This document shows, one piece after another, positions 35,282 through 45,655 of a stretch of 64,000 nt of DNA. The DNA comes from Gaeumannomyces sp. JS-464. Its lineage: Eukaryota > Ascomycota > Sordariomycetes > Magnaporthales > Magnaporthaceae. The stretch lies in NCBI GenBank assembly GCA_002197995.1, contig NGZR01000001.1:8742001-8806000 (forward strand), given 5' to 3'. A model generated the notes under the pieces. That model was given only the letters and a program-made list of their open reading frames with translations, had not been told where the DNA came from and ran no database searches. The position numbers and the translations under genes are program-made. The stretch's first letter is position 1. Each line of letters starts with the position of its first letter.

Positions 35282-37407
35282 TCATGCTGCCGCTGGAGCC
35301 TGCTGGTCCTCCGACCTCCTCTCTGCAGAGCTTCTCCCTGCCGAGGGCGGCTCAGACTCCTCAACCACTGGTGCCGTTTTTCTGCCATGATACTATCACG
35401 TTGCAAAAGGGCTGGTCAGTCACATCTGCGCTCTCAACCATGATGAGCTGGAAGGGCAGAGGACAGAGGACAGCTTGAACCTACCACGCACATACCCTCG
35501 CCCGCCGTCAGGGGACACATCTTGGAGCCTCGCTTGTGCGGCGGCATGCGGAAGTTGAAGTTGCGCACGCGCGCCGACAGCTCCTGCTTGGCCGGGATCG
35601 TCTTGATGTCGCGCCGGACCTCTGCCAGCTCCGCCTGCAGCTGCCTGTGCGCCTCGGGCACCAGCAGCGTCGACAGGGGCTCGTTCGCATGTCCTGCCGC
35701 CTCATGAGACATGGATTTCCTGCGCGGCGCCCGCGGGCCCTTGTCGTCCCCGACTGCTGCTTTGAGAGCTGCTGCTTTGAGAGCTGCTGCTTCTCCTGCC
35801 ATCAGACCCCCGTCGGCTTCCCGCAGCAGCCGCTCCTTTTCGCCCTTTAGCAGCTTCTCGCTGACACGGTTCACGTCGAACATGAGGGACCGCTGTTTGT
35901 CGGCACCTTCTTCTGTTGGCGGCGTGAACACGCGCTCAGCCTCCTGAATCAAGGTTAGCACGCGTAAACCAGTTGGCCCGGGGTCGAGGGGAGTAAAATC
36001 CTCACTCCTCCGGGGAAAACGCTGTCACACTCCGGTACCTCACGCATCTCGTTGTCGAACCCGTTGCCAATGGTGGCGAGCGTGACCCCTGGGGGATTGG
36101 GGAGGGGTGTTCACGCCTGTGAAACATCCGCCGCGGCGGACAGAGTCTCTTGAGGACCTTGCTGATGGTGGTCGATATGTTCGATTTCATGTTCAACGCC
36201 AATGCTGTCGATTTTCTCCTCGCTGCCATCCCGAGCGACTTCCACGGGCGAGTGCTCATGTTGCGGTCAATGGCGATATCCATGAGCTCGCTTCCTACCT
36301 GCACACCAGCGTCTTCTTTCGCTGCCGTCCTTGGCTCCGGGCCCAGTGGGAAGTAGTCGGTGATGGGACCCGTGTCAAAGCTGACCCCGCGCGGACGGCC
36401 GCCGTCCTGCTTCTTCTGCCTTTTCTGTTCGCGACTGCCGCCGCTGCCGTTGCCACTGGCGAAGCTGGGGTGTTCTGGGACCAGGCCCTTCCTCGCCGAC
36501 TTGATGAATCCCCAGCCACCACGACGCTTGTTCTCGGGGGCTGACGGTTCTTCCACACCTGCGGCGGCCTCAAAGCCCGCCGAGCCAGCAGATTTAGCCG
36601 AACCGAGAGAATTGGCTGAACCAGAGCTCGACACGATCTGGGTGGCCTTCTCGTGGTGCTGTCCGGATCCTCTGCCATCACCGCCGCTACCAGGCGAGAT
36701 TGCTGGCAGCGGCGGCGGCGCTCGAACGGGCTCCCAGGCCCAGACCCCTTCATCCTCAGTCGACAGGCGCCCGGCGCGCTGCAGGACGGCGTCAGGCCTT
36801 GGCGTCCCCTTTTGCAGCGCGGCAATGTGCGCCTTCTCCGACATGTACGGCGTCAGGGGCACCGCTGGGGCAGCCCGAAGCGACGGCGGCATGGGCGACG
36901 GCGGCACCGCCGGCGTGGACGGCGGTGCTCCTCCTTCGTTGGTGGGATTGGCGGTGTCGGGGTCGGACCGTATCGATGACCGGCCGGACCGCGGCGGCCT
37001 GTGGTGGTGGTGGTGGTAGTAGTGGCGGCCGAATCTCCACGATGACAGCGGCCGGGACATGTACTCGGCCTCTACCTACAATGGCCGCTCCGCCCAGTAG
37101 CCCATCGGCATCCACACCCACTCCATTCCATCCTGTGGCGGGCGCGGCGGGTCCTGGGCTGAAGAGTCCCCTCCGCCGCCGCCGCCAACTGCCCCAGTCT
37201 GTGCGGTTTCCAATGCGTTGCTGGTGCTAGTCTGGCTTCTCGTCGCTGAGAAAGGTGGTCGCTTGGACAAAGGTGGTGGCAGAGGCGGAGGGGGAGGAGG
37301 AGACGGCGGCGGCGGCGGTAGTCGGTCTGGCAGTGGTGGTGGCTTGCCCGGGGTGCATGTGGCTGAACGCCTTCGCTGGAGGACCTGCCAGCCGACAGCC
37401 TCTCCAT
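35282..37407 (-). CDS. proline-rich protein with helical C-terminus, function unknown
   Basis: I do not recognise the family. The N-terminal part has a poly-proline tract (PPPPPSPPPPPP, about 37290-37320), then EWVWMPMGYWAERPL. An 81-nt intron (36999-37079) removes an in-frame TAG and joins to PPRSGRSSIRSDPDTANP. The middle is Ser/Pro/Gly-rich with basic patches and reads YMSEKAHIAALQKGTPRPD and WGFIKSARKGLV. Near its end is LATIGNGFDNEMRE, then an intron (35944-36038, branch GCTAAC) and a helical segment (FDVNRVSEKLLKGEKERL, LQAELAEVRRDIKTI, RNFNFRMPPHKRG) that looks conserved. A last exon (35282-35381) ends in PPSAGRSSAERRSEDQQ. Missing bases at the C4 run 36086-36089 and near 35377-35381 break the frame. 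The poly-proline tract would suit binding to SH3 or profilin-like partners (inference). The start MERLSAGRS at 37407 needs a further shift and is weak. Confidence 0.55.
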
Positions 37408-38497
37408 GTCTGCGGCTGCTGCTGCTGCTTCGAGGGCGGCACGGCGTCCGTTTCCGGGCCCTCCCAGGCCCTGCCCCGCCGCCTTTAGATGGCGATTGTG
37501 GGAGCTGCTAGCGCGGTGGTGGTCGTGCCGCAGTTGACGGACTGGGTCCGTCCGAGGATGATGAATGCTTCTTGTGATATCATGACAGGTGGTGCAGCTT
37601 CGGATGGCGGTGACTAGGTCGTCCGTGCAGGAATTGCTGCCCGTTCGTGATGGCTATGCCGTTCGCTGAGGATAGGTACGGCTAAGGCTCCATTTGCCAT
37701 CCTCACGGGATTGTCAAAAGGCTGAAAGCGGATGGACTGCGTGGCTGATCTTTGTGTTAGACCGAGACGTCTAGGAGGTAGATCGGGGTGGAGTAGGTAT
37801 ATGAGCGATCTAGGAGGAAGCTTGGTCGACAGGCAATGTTGGATTTGAAAAAAACACCTACTTATTCTTACTCTGTCAAGGCCGGCGCAGATGCCTTTCC
37901 TTCATCAAGCCCTTGCTCATCCATGGTACTCACGCTCGTCCGACTGGTGGGCTTCTGTGGCCGTGGCATTTCCATCGTACGTCCGTTATTTTCCAGGTCC
38001 CGAGAAGCAGACCCCTAGCAAAGAAGGTTGTGAGCCATTGCACTTGCCCCTTCCCGCTTGGAAAAGTTCTCGGGATGCATTATTGAGATCAGGAGGAAAG
38101 AAGTAGGGAGGTGGTACTTTGAAGTTTACGTCATAGTCTCGTGATATAGCCTCGTGATAACCTACCTACCTAGGTACCTTGCATACAACACCTCGGCAGG
38201 AAACCATAAGAAATAAAGGCCGGTAGATTCATGCTGCCTTGTACGTGATACTGCCAGAGAATCGCCACCATTGTGAGCACCCATATGCCCCTGCTTGGAA
38301 CCGTGTTGCCTCGTGTATAAAGGTATCAAATCCAGGAGAATGCCACCATGATATCAGGAAGAAAAGGGAAGAAACCAGACGTGTTGCCATGCCCCTACAC
38401 TCGCCGAGAGTGAAGCCGCGCTATCCTCGTCGGCGCACGAGAACAAAAGAAAACAAGCAAAGATATGAACAGGGGCCATCTCTCTCTCTCTCCCTCT
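37408..38497. other. intergenic, no gene seen
   Basis: About 1.1 kb. It should include the 5' region of the proline-rich gene and the LEU5 3' UTR. A CCTACCTACCTAGGTACCTTG palindromic cluster lies near 38160-38180 and (CT)n near 38479-38500. Confidence 0.45.
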
Positions 38498-39715
38498 CTA
38501 AATCCCGAGCAGGATCTTTGACTTTTCATAAGTGTAAAACGCCACGGCGGCCATGGGCACAACCTTTGCGTAGCCGATCGTCAGGCCGACAAAGAAGCCG
38601 CGCACGCCCTTCTCCTTCATGATGATGGTGGCCGTCTCGGCGATGCGCAGCCTGCGGCCGTCGCCCACGGCGCCGCCGACCTGCATGCGCCTGCGGATGA
38701 TTTCGAGTGGGTACGACACCGTCTGCGACACCAGGCCCGCCACGCCTCCCGCCAGGAGCTCGGCCCAGGACCGCAGCGGCGCGCGCCTGCCGCGCGGGTG
38801 TTCGCCCGGGAGCGTCGTCCACTCGGCCACGAGGCGGTGGCGCAGCAGGTCGCCGCACGTGTCGTGCGTCAGGAAAGACGTGCCCGCGTACGGCAGCATG
38901 CCGAGCATCGTGGGCGAGAAGCCCCTGTAGAAGTTGGCCAGCCCGCCCCGCGGCCGCGGCACCGCCGCCATGGCCGCGTCCACCGCCCCGGCGACCCCGT
39001 GAGGGTGCGGCGCCGGCGCCGGCGCCACGGGGTGCTCGTGGTAGATCTTGCGGCAGATGTCGGTCAGGGATGAGCGGCCCTCGCGCTTGGTCTCGAAGGC
39101 GAGGCGCACGCGCACGACCTCGAGCGGGTACGTGAAGAAGACGGACGTGACGCCGGCCAGGGAGCCGCTGACGAGGCGGCGCAGCGGCGTCTCATGGTCG
39201 TGGTCCGGGATGACGACGGACCGGATCTGCTCGTAGGCCAGGAACTTGATGGCCGCGTAGGGGAAGATGCGGATCAGCGTCGCCGAGTGCCCGCGGAACA
39301 GGCCCGCGGGCCCGTCCTGGCCGTAGATGAGCCGGATCGACTGCGCCACGCCCGCCCAAGACCCCGAGTACTTTGCAAAGTGCGGATTGTTGGACTGGAA
39401 CAGGATCTTGACGCGGTCGAGGGGGGCGACGACGCTCTTGCCCTGTGGTTTGCGGTGCGCCTGTCAGTTTTATTGGGACACCAACACACTCCCTTCTACC
39501 TTTCCCTTATCCATCTCCTTATCTCCTGCGAGAAAACATACAGCACAGCCGGCAAGGCCTCCAGCAATGCCGGACCGCCAGACATAATCGAAACTCTGCT
39601 TGTCCGTTTTCCGCGTCAGGGGCCGGGCGACGGGACGGTCGACATCGCTATCCTCTCGTGGTTGGTGCGGCGATATCCCCGGCATTGAGGCATGGCTTGC
39701 ATGCGCCGGTGGCAT
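38498..39715 (-). CDS. LEU5: mitochondrial carrier, Leu5 / coenzyme A transporter type
   Basis: SLC25-family inner-membrane carrier. The closest subfamily I recognise is yeast Leu5 and animal SLC25A16/42, which move coenzyme A into the matrix. Two exons (39542-39715 and 38498-39442) splice in phase 0 and give 372 residues with no frameshift. The three carrier repeats show their signatures: PLDRVKILFQ after the intron, YPLEVVRVRLAFETKREG in the second, and YPLEIIRRRMQVGG in the third. DYVWRSGIAGGLAGCA is the first transmembrane helix. ATLIRIFPYAAIKFLAYEQI and FSPTMLGMLPYAGTSF are typical for the CoA-type group. The start MPPAHASHASMPG is the only suitable Met; the preceding frame is closed. 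It is divergent from the methyltransferase at 40383. Confidence 0.9.
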
Positions 39716-40382
39716 TCCGCTGCCGACTTGATTCGCTGGCGTCGTGGTTCTAGTGACGGCGATCGCTGTCCAAGATGCTTTGAGTGGGTGAAACTGCGGG
39801 CTACCTGTTGTGACCGAGATCTTCTAGCCGCATAACAAGACCCGTGGACAGGTGTGACGAGGCAGAGGCGCAGGGACGGAAAGAGAAATCTAGACAAAGG
39901 AAGGGAAGAAAAAAAACGCAACAACAACCAGGCGATCTCTTTGGATTCGGAACGGCGCGATAATGGTGGTTTCAGCAGTCGGATTCCGGAAATGCGACAA
40001 CGGCGGCGGACGTCATCTTCTAGGCTCGTGGCCCATGTGGCCCCCTGGCGCTGGGGGGCTTCGGCTGGGTTTTCGGGGTTCTGGACCGCCATGCCATTCG
40101 CTGAAGACACCATGTGGCAAGTGGGGCGCCCTCCGCAAAACCGCCATGAGCCGAGCGTTGCCGAACGAGGGTGCACGCTGTAATTGTAATTTGAGGGCTG
40201 TGCTGCAAAATCTCGCACAGTTCCTCGCATCCGGCAATGGCATTCGGTTCTCGATGCGATTCTGCCTTTGAGAGGCGTGGGCGCCCGACCCTGCACCGGC
40301 TCTGGACGAGACCTCGTGACTGGCAAAGGCGGACTTAACGGACATTAATTATCTCCCGCCACAGAAAGCATTGCAGCGGCAC
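39716..40382. promoter_or_regulatory. divergent promoter between LEU5 and the methyltransferase
   Basis: A 667-bp region between opposite start codons with no supportable coding frame. An A-rich stretch at about 39908-39917 is present. No TATA box is evident. Confidence 0.45.
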
Positions 40383-41613
40383 ATGAGCTCGTCCGTGCTG
40401 TTCCGGAGCGACGATGAGACCATTATCCTGCTTGACCTGCCTCGGTCTATCGAGGAGAGCCAGAGCGGGCTTTGCTCGCGAGCAGGGGAGCCGGCGGCGC
40501 TGGTGGCGACCGAGCGATCAGGTCCACCACCATCATCGCTATTACCACCACCAATATCACGCGCACACCGCCGCCTCATCTCCACAGAGCCGCTGAGCAT
40601 CCCCTTCTTGCTGCCAGAGCCCAAGCGCCCGCGCTATGATGCGCTACCCAGCGCTGCGGCCCAGGTCGCCCAGCTGATGGCTCGATCCGCCGTCGAGCGC
40701 GCCCTGGTCCAGCTGCAGGCCAGCCACGCGGGGCCTTGGCTGCTGCCCCGTGTCTTGCGGTCGCCCAGTCCGGGTGCGCGTCTCGATGGTGGTGAGGCTG
40801 AAGGCTGCGGCCCTGGATCGAGCCGGAAGCGGCAAGCTCACACTTTATTGCCCGCTGCGGTAAGAGATCCAGAGCAAGAAAAGGAAGAGCAGAACGAAGC
40901 AGACTCGGAAGCAGGAGAAGAGTACCTCCTCCCGCCTGGATCTCACTACATCCTCGGCAGCATCGAGGCGACCCGGCAAGCCTTTGTAGACAGCGCCCCT
41001 GAGTTCGACCTGATCGTCCTGGACCCGCCTTGGCCAAACAGGTCGGCGGCCAGGAAGAAGGGGAGAGGCAGGTAAACGTGGCCGCGGGCACCGCGAGATC
41101 CGGGGGTTGCTGTCGCTCATACCAGTAGCCGCCCACCTCGCACCGGACGGCCTGGTGGCGGTCTGGGTGACCAACAAGCCGGCCTTCACCGAGGTCCTAA
41201 CCTCCCTGCTGGACGAGTGGGGGCTCGAGCTGGTTGGCGAGTGGGCGTGGCTTAAAATAACGTCCCAGGGCGAGCCCATCTTTCCCGTGGAGTCCGAATT
41301 CCGGAAGCCCTGGGAGCCGCTGCTGGTAGCGCGGAGAAAGGGGTCATCGCCGACGCTGCCCGCGGGCTGGGACAGGAGGGTCCTGGTCGCGGTGCCGGAT
41401 GTCCACTCGCGCAAGCCCAACCTGCGTGGCCTCTTCCAGGGGGTCCTCCAGCCGGGCTTCCGCGGGCTCGAAGTCTTCGCTAGGAGCTTAGTCGCCGGGT
41501 GGTGGAGCTGGGGAGACGATGTTTTGCGCTTCCAACACGCGGCCATTGGGCTGCTGCTGGCCAGAATGAGCGGCAATATGATAAAGATCCCGCAGACACC
41601 ACTGCTGAGGTAG
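40383..41613 (+). CDS. MT-A70 family, METTL4-like adenine N6-methyltransferase
   Basis: S-adenosylmethionine-dependent enzyme expected to methylate the N6 of adenine in RNA or DNA. The start MSSSVLFRSDDETIILLDLP is the usual N-terminus of the fungal METTL4-like group. The catalytic DPPW tetrad stands in FDLIVLDPPWPNRSAARKKG, near residue 215. IPVAAHLAPDGLVAVWVTNK, LVGEWAWLKITSQGEPIFP and FRKPWEPLLVARRKG follow, as in the MT-A70 fold, and the C-terminus has HSRKPNLRGLF, where METTL4 proteins have HSRKP. Between 41072 and 41092 two one-base losses are needed to pass from KKGRG to NVAAGT and REIRGLLSLIP; sequence error is the simplest reason. No intron is seen. Whether the substrate is DNA 6mA, snRNA or mRNA cannot be told from sequence. 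Confidence 0.85.
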
Positions 41614-41785
41614 CTGACCCGCTGGGCCCTGGGTGAATGAACCGAGGGCCTTCCAGAGTGGCGTATTTTCATGACTTTCATAATTATGAGAAATGGAGGG
41701 TACGTTCCATGGCCCTGCCCAAACCATTTGCCGGGATTCATCATACAAAACATGTAATATACACAAATCAGTAGTAAAAACATCT

Positions 41786-42497
41786 TCATTGCCTGGGCGG
41801 CAGCTGAATATCTTTCTCAACCTCCTCCCACTTGTCGTCCAGCGGCGAATCGTTGCTCCACGCCTCGTTCCGCTGCAGCGCCTCGGCCTGCTTGGCGAGC
41901 GAGATGCGGTTGTTGGAGACGGGCCTGTTGGCGACGTTGACGCGGCGCCTGTTGGACCGCAGGTTCTTGATCTCGTCCGTGTTGACCTCGGACATGTCCG
42001 CGACGGCCTTGAAGATGTCGTTGTCCCACGGCGTCAGGTCCTCGGGCGGCGAGGGAAGACGAAGTGCGCCTTGAGCTCAGCCAGCATCTTCTTCTCGGAC
42101 CGCGGCCGCCGCGTCTGGTGCCGGATGGCGTCGCGCCCGTCGCCGAACTCTGTGTGCTTGTCCAGCGGCTTGCCCGAGATGAAGGACCGCACCGACAGCA
42201 CCTCGACGCCGTACGCGTGCCACAGGTAGTCCCTCAGGTCGAGCTTGTTGAACTTGAGCGGCACGATGAAGGTGGCCAGGCTGGGCGGCTGGAGGGGCTT
42301 CGGGGTGATCAGGGTGATGACATGGTTTGGGCTGGGGAAAGGATGGGCGGTTAGCTTGTCTGTGGGGAGGAAAAGAGAAGAAACAAAGGACATGCGCCAG
42401 AGATCCTCGCTGTTCAAACTCACAGAAAGACCTGCTTCTTGCCGACGTTGAAGCCGGGCCGGGCTTTTGAAGCTATCTTGGACGCTGCTGTCGACAT
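41786..42497 (-). CDS. MRP20: mitochondrial large ribosomal subunit protein uL23m (Mrp20)
   Basis: Part of the mitochondrial 54S subunit near the polypeptide exit. Exon 1 (42424-42497) encodes MSTAASKIASKARPGFNVGK plus KQVF. A 92-nt intron (42332-42423) splits the next Leu codon. Exon 2 gives PNHVITLITPKPLQPPSLAT, VPLKFNKLDLRDYLWHAYGV and VLSVRSFISGKPLD, the uL23 core. One base is missing near 42046-42052 (FVFP to PPEDLTPWDNDIFK). The C-terminal extension MSEVNTDEIKNLRSNRRRVN is typical of fungal Mrp20. It is convergent with the methyltransferase, 172 bp apart. Confidence 0.9.
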
Positions 42498-43035
42498 TTT
42501 ATGTCGAGCGGGGTCGGGGGCCGACGAAAGACCGTTGCGAGTTGCTTGGCCAGGCCCGTGTTCGTGCAATTGACCCGGCGCAGAGGGTCTTTCCAGGCCG
42601 CAAAAGGCTATGCCCGGCGTCTTCGGGTCAGGGCTTGGGCCTCGGCGTGGTGAGCAAGCCCTATCAAGAAAAGTTCGAGTCTTGTGCCAAGCCGCCCAAT
42701 TGATTGGACGCTTGCAGCTGGCGGCGGAGCTATTTTGGCCCACGCGCAGATGGATACACGACAGACAGCTCCAACGTGGGGAAACACGTGATGTATCTCC
42801 TCTTCCTGACAATCGCCTCCGTGATGCGAAATGGAACCCAGCGGCACTACGACGACATACGTGCACTGGAAATCCAGAGAGACCCGCATGGTTCGTTTCA
42901 TTTTACTTTTTTATTGTTTCGTCGAGTATGGCGCACACTTGACCTGCGCTGCTTTCTCTGTACACTCACTATCCGGCCAGCACAAGATCTCGCCATTGCC
43001 CTGTTCCACACGGGCCGAGTTCTCTGTCCTCCCCT
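42498..43035. other. intergenic, uL23m promoter and DJ-1 gene 3' end
   Basis: 538 bp, no coding frame supportable. Confidence 0.45.
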
Positions 43036-44117
43036 CTAGACGTCGAGGCCGTCAATGACGACGCCCTTGGTCCAGGTCCACTGCATCACCCGGGCAACCT
43101 CGTCGGCGGCCTCGTCAGAAACAAGCGCGCTGACAAGATACAAGGCCGCATCCATGCCAGCGCTGTTTCCCCCGCTCGTGATGACCCGAAGGCCTCCAAG
43201 GCGCATCGCCGCGCGGCGCGTGATGGACTCGCGGCGGCCGGAGCTCTTGAAGGACATGCTGCCCTTGCTGTAGTTTGAGGGGAGTTGTTAGCCTTCTGCA
43301 TTCTAGGACCAAACAACCATGAATGCGAACAAGGTCTTCGTACCGAGCATTGGACGGGCGGCGGCCATCCGCCTTGTCCGTCTTGCGGTGGACGTAGGGG
43401 TTCTCGTCCTCGTCCCCGAGGTCGAACCGGAGGTTGTTGACGACGTATCGCGCGTCCTCGATGACGTCAGTCCGCTCCGCCAGGTTCCTGACAGCCGCGT
43501 GGCTGCACAGGTTCTCAAACGCCGTCATGTAGTCTGGGTGGGTAGTGGCCGAGAGGCCGGCGAGGATGCCCTCTTGGGCGAGGAAGAGCGAGCCTGTGCA
43601 GACCGACAGGACGGTGCGCTCGCGGGCGGGGTCCTCCTTCTGGATCTCGGAGAACCTTGTGATCAGGCCGAGGGGCTCGGCCTTGGACTTGACGACATTG
43701 TCCCAGTCGCCGCCGACAATGACGAGAACGTCAAAGTCCTTGAGGCGCTCGTGTGCCTCCTTGAAGGTGATCTGGGAGTTGATGATGACGCCTTGGTCGG
43801 AAAGGACCGTGGACTCGGCCGAGGCCAGCGTGAGCTCGAAGGCTGTAGTGTCTGGAGGGCAGGGGGGCGCGTATGTGTCAGTTTCGGTGCCCCTGGCCCC
43901 CGGCCTTGTATCGCCACTGCGGGGAATTGAAAGCGCTGGCTTAGGGGGAGGAGGGAAGGAAAACGCGTGGGCTCGTACTCGGGTCATTCTTGTCGTGGAG
44001 CGCCGCCTTCAGGGCCGTGACGGGACCAGCCAGATCCAGCAAGTCAAATTTGTTCTGAAGGGCGAAGAGCACCTCGACGGGCTCCTCGCCCTGGATTGCA
44101 GATGTCTTGTGTGCCAT
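43036..44117 (-). CDS. DJ-1/PfpI family protein (glutamine amidotransferase-like fold)
   Basis: Three exons, 43979-44117, 43344-43851 and 43036-43267, splice in frame to 292 residues with no frameshift. The reading MAHKTSAIQGEEPVEVLFAL begins the Rossmann-like fold, with FDLLDLAGPVTALKAAL, the typical DLAGP motif of the PfpI/isonitrile-hydratase-like group. LKDFDVLVIVGGDWDNV follows, and the nucleophile elbow is in TVLSVCTGSLFLAQEGIL with the likely catalytic Cys. A His (TTHPDYMTAFENL) sits downstream where the family has it. The last exon reads KGSMSFKSSGRRESI, then LRVITSGGNSAGMDAALYLV. Such proteins are cytosolic hydrolases, glyoxalases or isocyanide hydratases; substrate unknown. The clean gene shows that not all of the window is frame-damaged. 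Confidence 0.87.
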
Positions 44118-45655
44118 TGTGAAGAATTGTGTGGGTGTTCAGATGGTTCGGGGTACGATGAAAGCCCGTTCTCTCGTCTTTTATATCCTCTCTCGTACGA
44201 GGAAGGAAGGAAGGAGCAGTGTGCAGGGTGGTGTTGATGGTCAATTGTGTGGGAGCAGGCACACGGGATGGAGGCTACCTGGCTTTTGCGACGATGGGGG
44301 AGGGAATGGGGAGAATTAGATGAAGAAGAGGGGAAGCTTATTGAGGACAGCTACGAGGGGGAGGGGATCCCTAGGCTGATATATGAAGCGTCAATCTGGT
44401 GCCGCCAGGTCACGTTGGTCTCCCTGCGCCCTCTCGCTGCAGTACCTCAATGCCCGACCCCACCTCTGGCCAAGCACGCCCTGGCACCGGGAGCAGCAGC
44501 TATTGCCTAACGCGGACGTGATGTGTGCGGATGGCTGGGGGTTGAGAGCTTGCCCGAATGTGGCCTGACACAATTGCACAATTGCTCCATCCATTGTGCT
44601 CCATCTCAACGCCGGCATTCAGCGGGTGATCAAGGGGCAGGTACTACGTGCTACGTAAGGTACCGGGGCGGGATGGAATGGAGGGAAGCCCGTCCGTGCC
44701 ATTGAGCCATTGACCTCAGCGTCTTGGCCACGAGACCACGAGGCCATCCCATTAACGTTTGGGCGCGGCAAGCTAGCTGAGGCACCGCGGGCACGTACCT
44801 GAGCGATGAAACAAGCATGGCAGCCTGGCAGCCGGCGGCCAGCGCTTGAAAAGGGATAATACAGCCATCTCGCCATTGAATCGAAACAGGGCAGCCACGA
44901 CGCTGGGCGCGCCTGCCCAGCTCACCAGAGATCCCCGCCCGGAAGGCTGCGTCAACGTCCAGCCAGCGTGCCAGCTCCCTTTGCTTCCCGCGCCATCTTA
45001 CCACCATCACCCCATTGCGCGCCATCTTGAACCCCTCAGCTCTCCTGACTTCACTATGGAGCGCCGGTGGGGCCTGTGCTGCGGGAGGCGCCCCACAGCA
45101 TTTGCGGGGTTGACGCCGCCCAAGCACAGGCCCTGCGAGGGCCCAGTCACAGCCCCTGTCCAAACCCCACCCCTGTCCCACCTGCGTGATGGAGCCCGTT
45201 CAAGTTTTGCCAATGATTTAGCGTTTCCTGGAGGTGATCTCGTGCAGGAGCAAGGTGCAACCTCACCCAAGCTTCGAGCTCGCCTGGCTGCCGAACCAGC
45301 TAAGAGCACTGGCGCGAGCCGCCGCGACGCGCGCCAGAGAGACGGAAGAGTAAACATCAAGCGGCTGCTGAGCACCGTGTCCCGCTGCCCAGCCCGATGT
45401 GAGGCGGCCAAACAGATCGGACCCCTGAACTCTGTCTGATACCGTCCTTTGCGATCGTCCATCGCATTCCGCCGCCTGGGCCGCGCCATCGACCCGCAGT
45501 GACTCGACGTCGCGCCGCATCCCCGTGTAAATGCCATCGTCCCCTTTGTGTGGAGCCTACCGGTCCTGCTCGAACGACCCAGGGAAAACCTCGTCGCAGA
45601 CCACTACCTACCTAGTAGGCGGGTAGGCTGTGGTTAGACCACACCGCCAGCAGCA
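44118..45655. other. intergenic between divergent DJ-1 and TSC1 genes
   Basis: 1.5 kb, no supportable gene. Frames on the minus strand at 44650-45540 are long but lack motifs, and their composition follows local GC. A CTACCTACCTAGTAGGCGGGTAGG palindromic cluster lies about 45 bp before the TSC1 start, in its 5' UTR or promoter. Confidence 0.45.

Noticed and set aside
37076..37078. In-frame TAG in the proline-rich gene, at first read as a premature stop
   Set aside because: A GTAGGT donor and CACCACAG acceptor define an 81-nt intron (36999-37079) that removes the stop and keeps the frame (RPL to PPRSGR).
40845..41789. 314-codon minus-strand frame
   Set aside because: Antisense to the methyltransferase, without family motif.
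44640..45181. Minus-strand frame and an A-box-like TGGCTCAATGG near 44700
   Set aside because: No B box or cloverleaf follows, and the protein frame has no motif.
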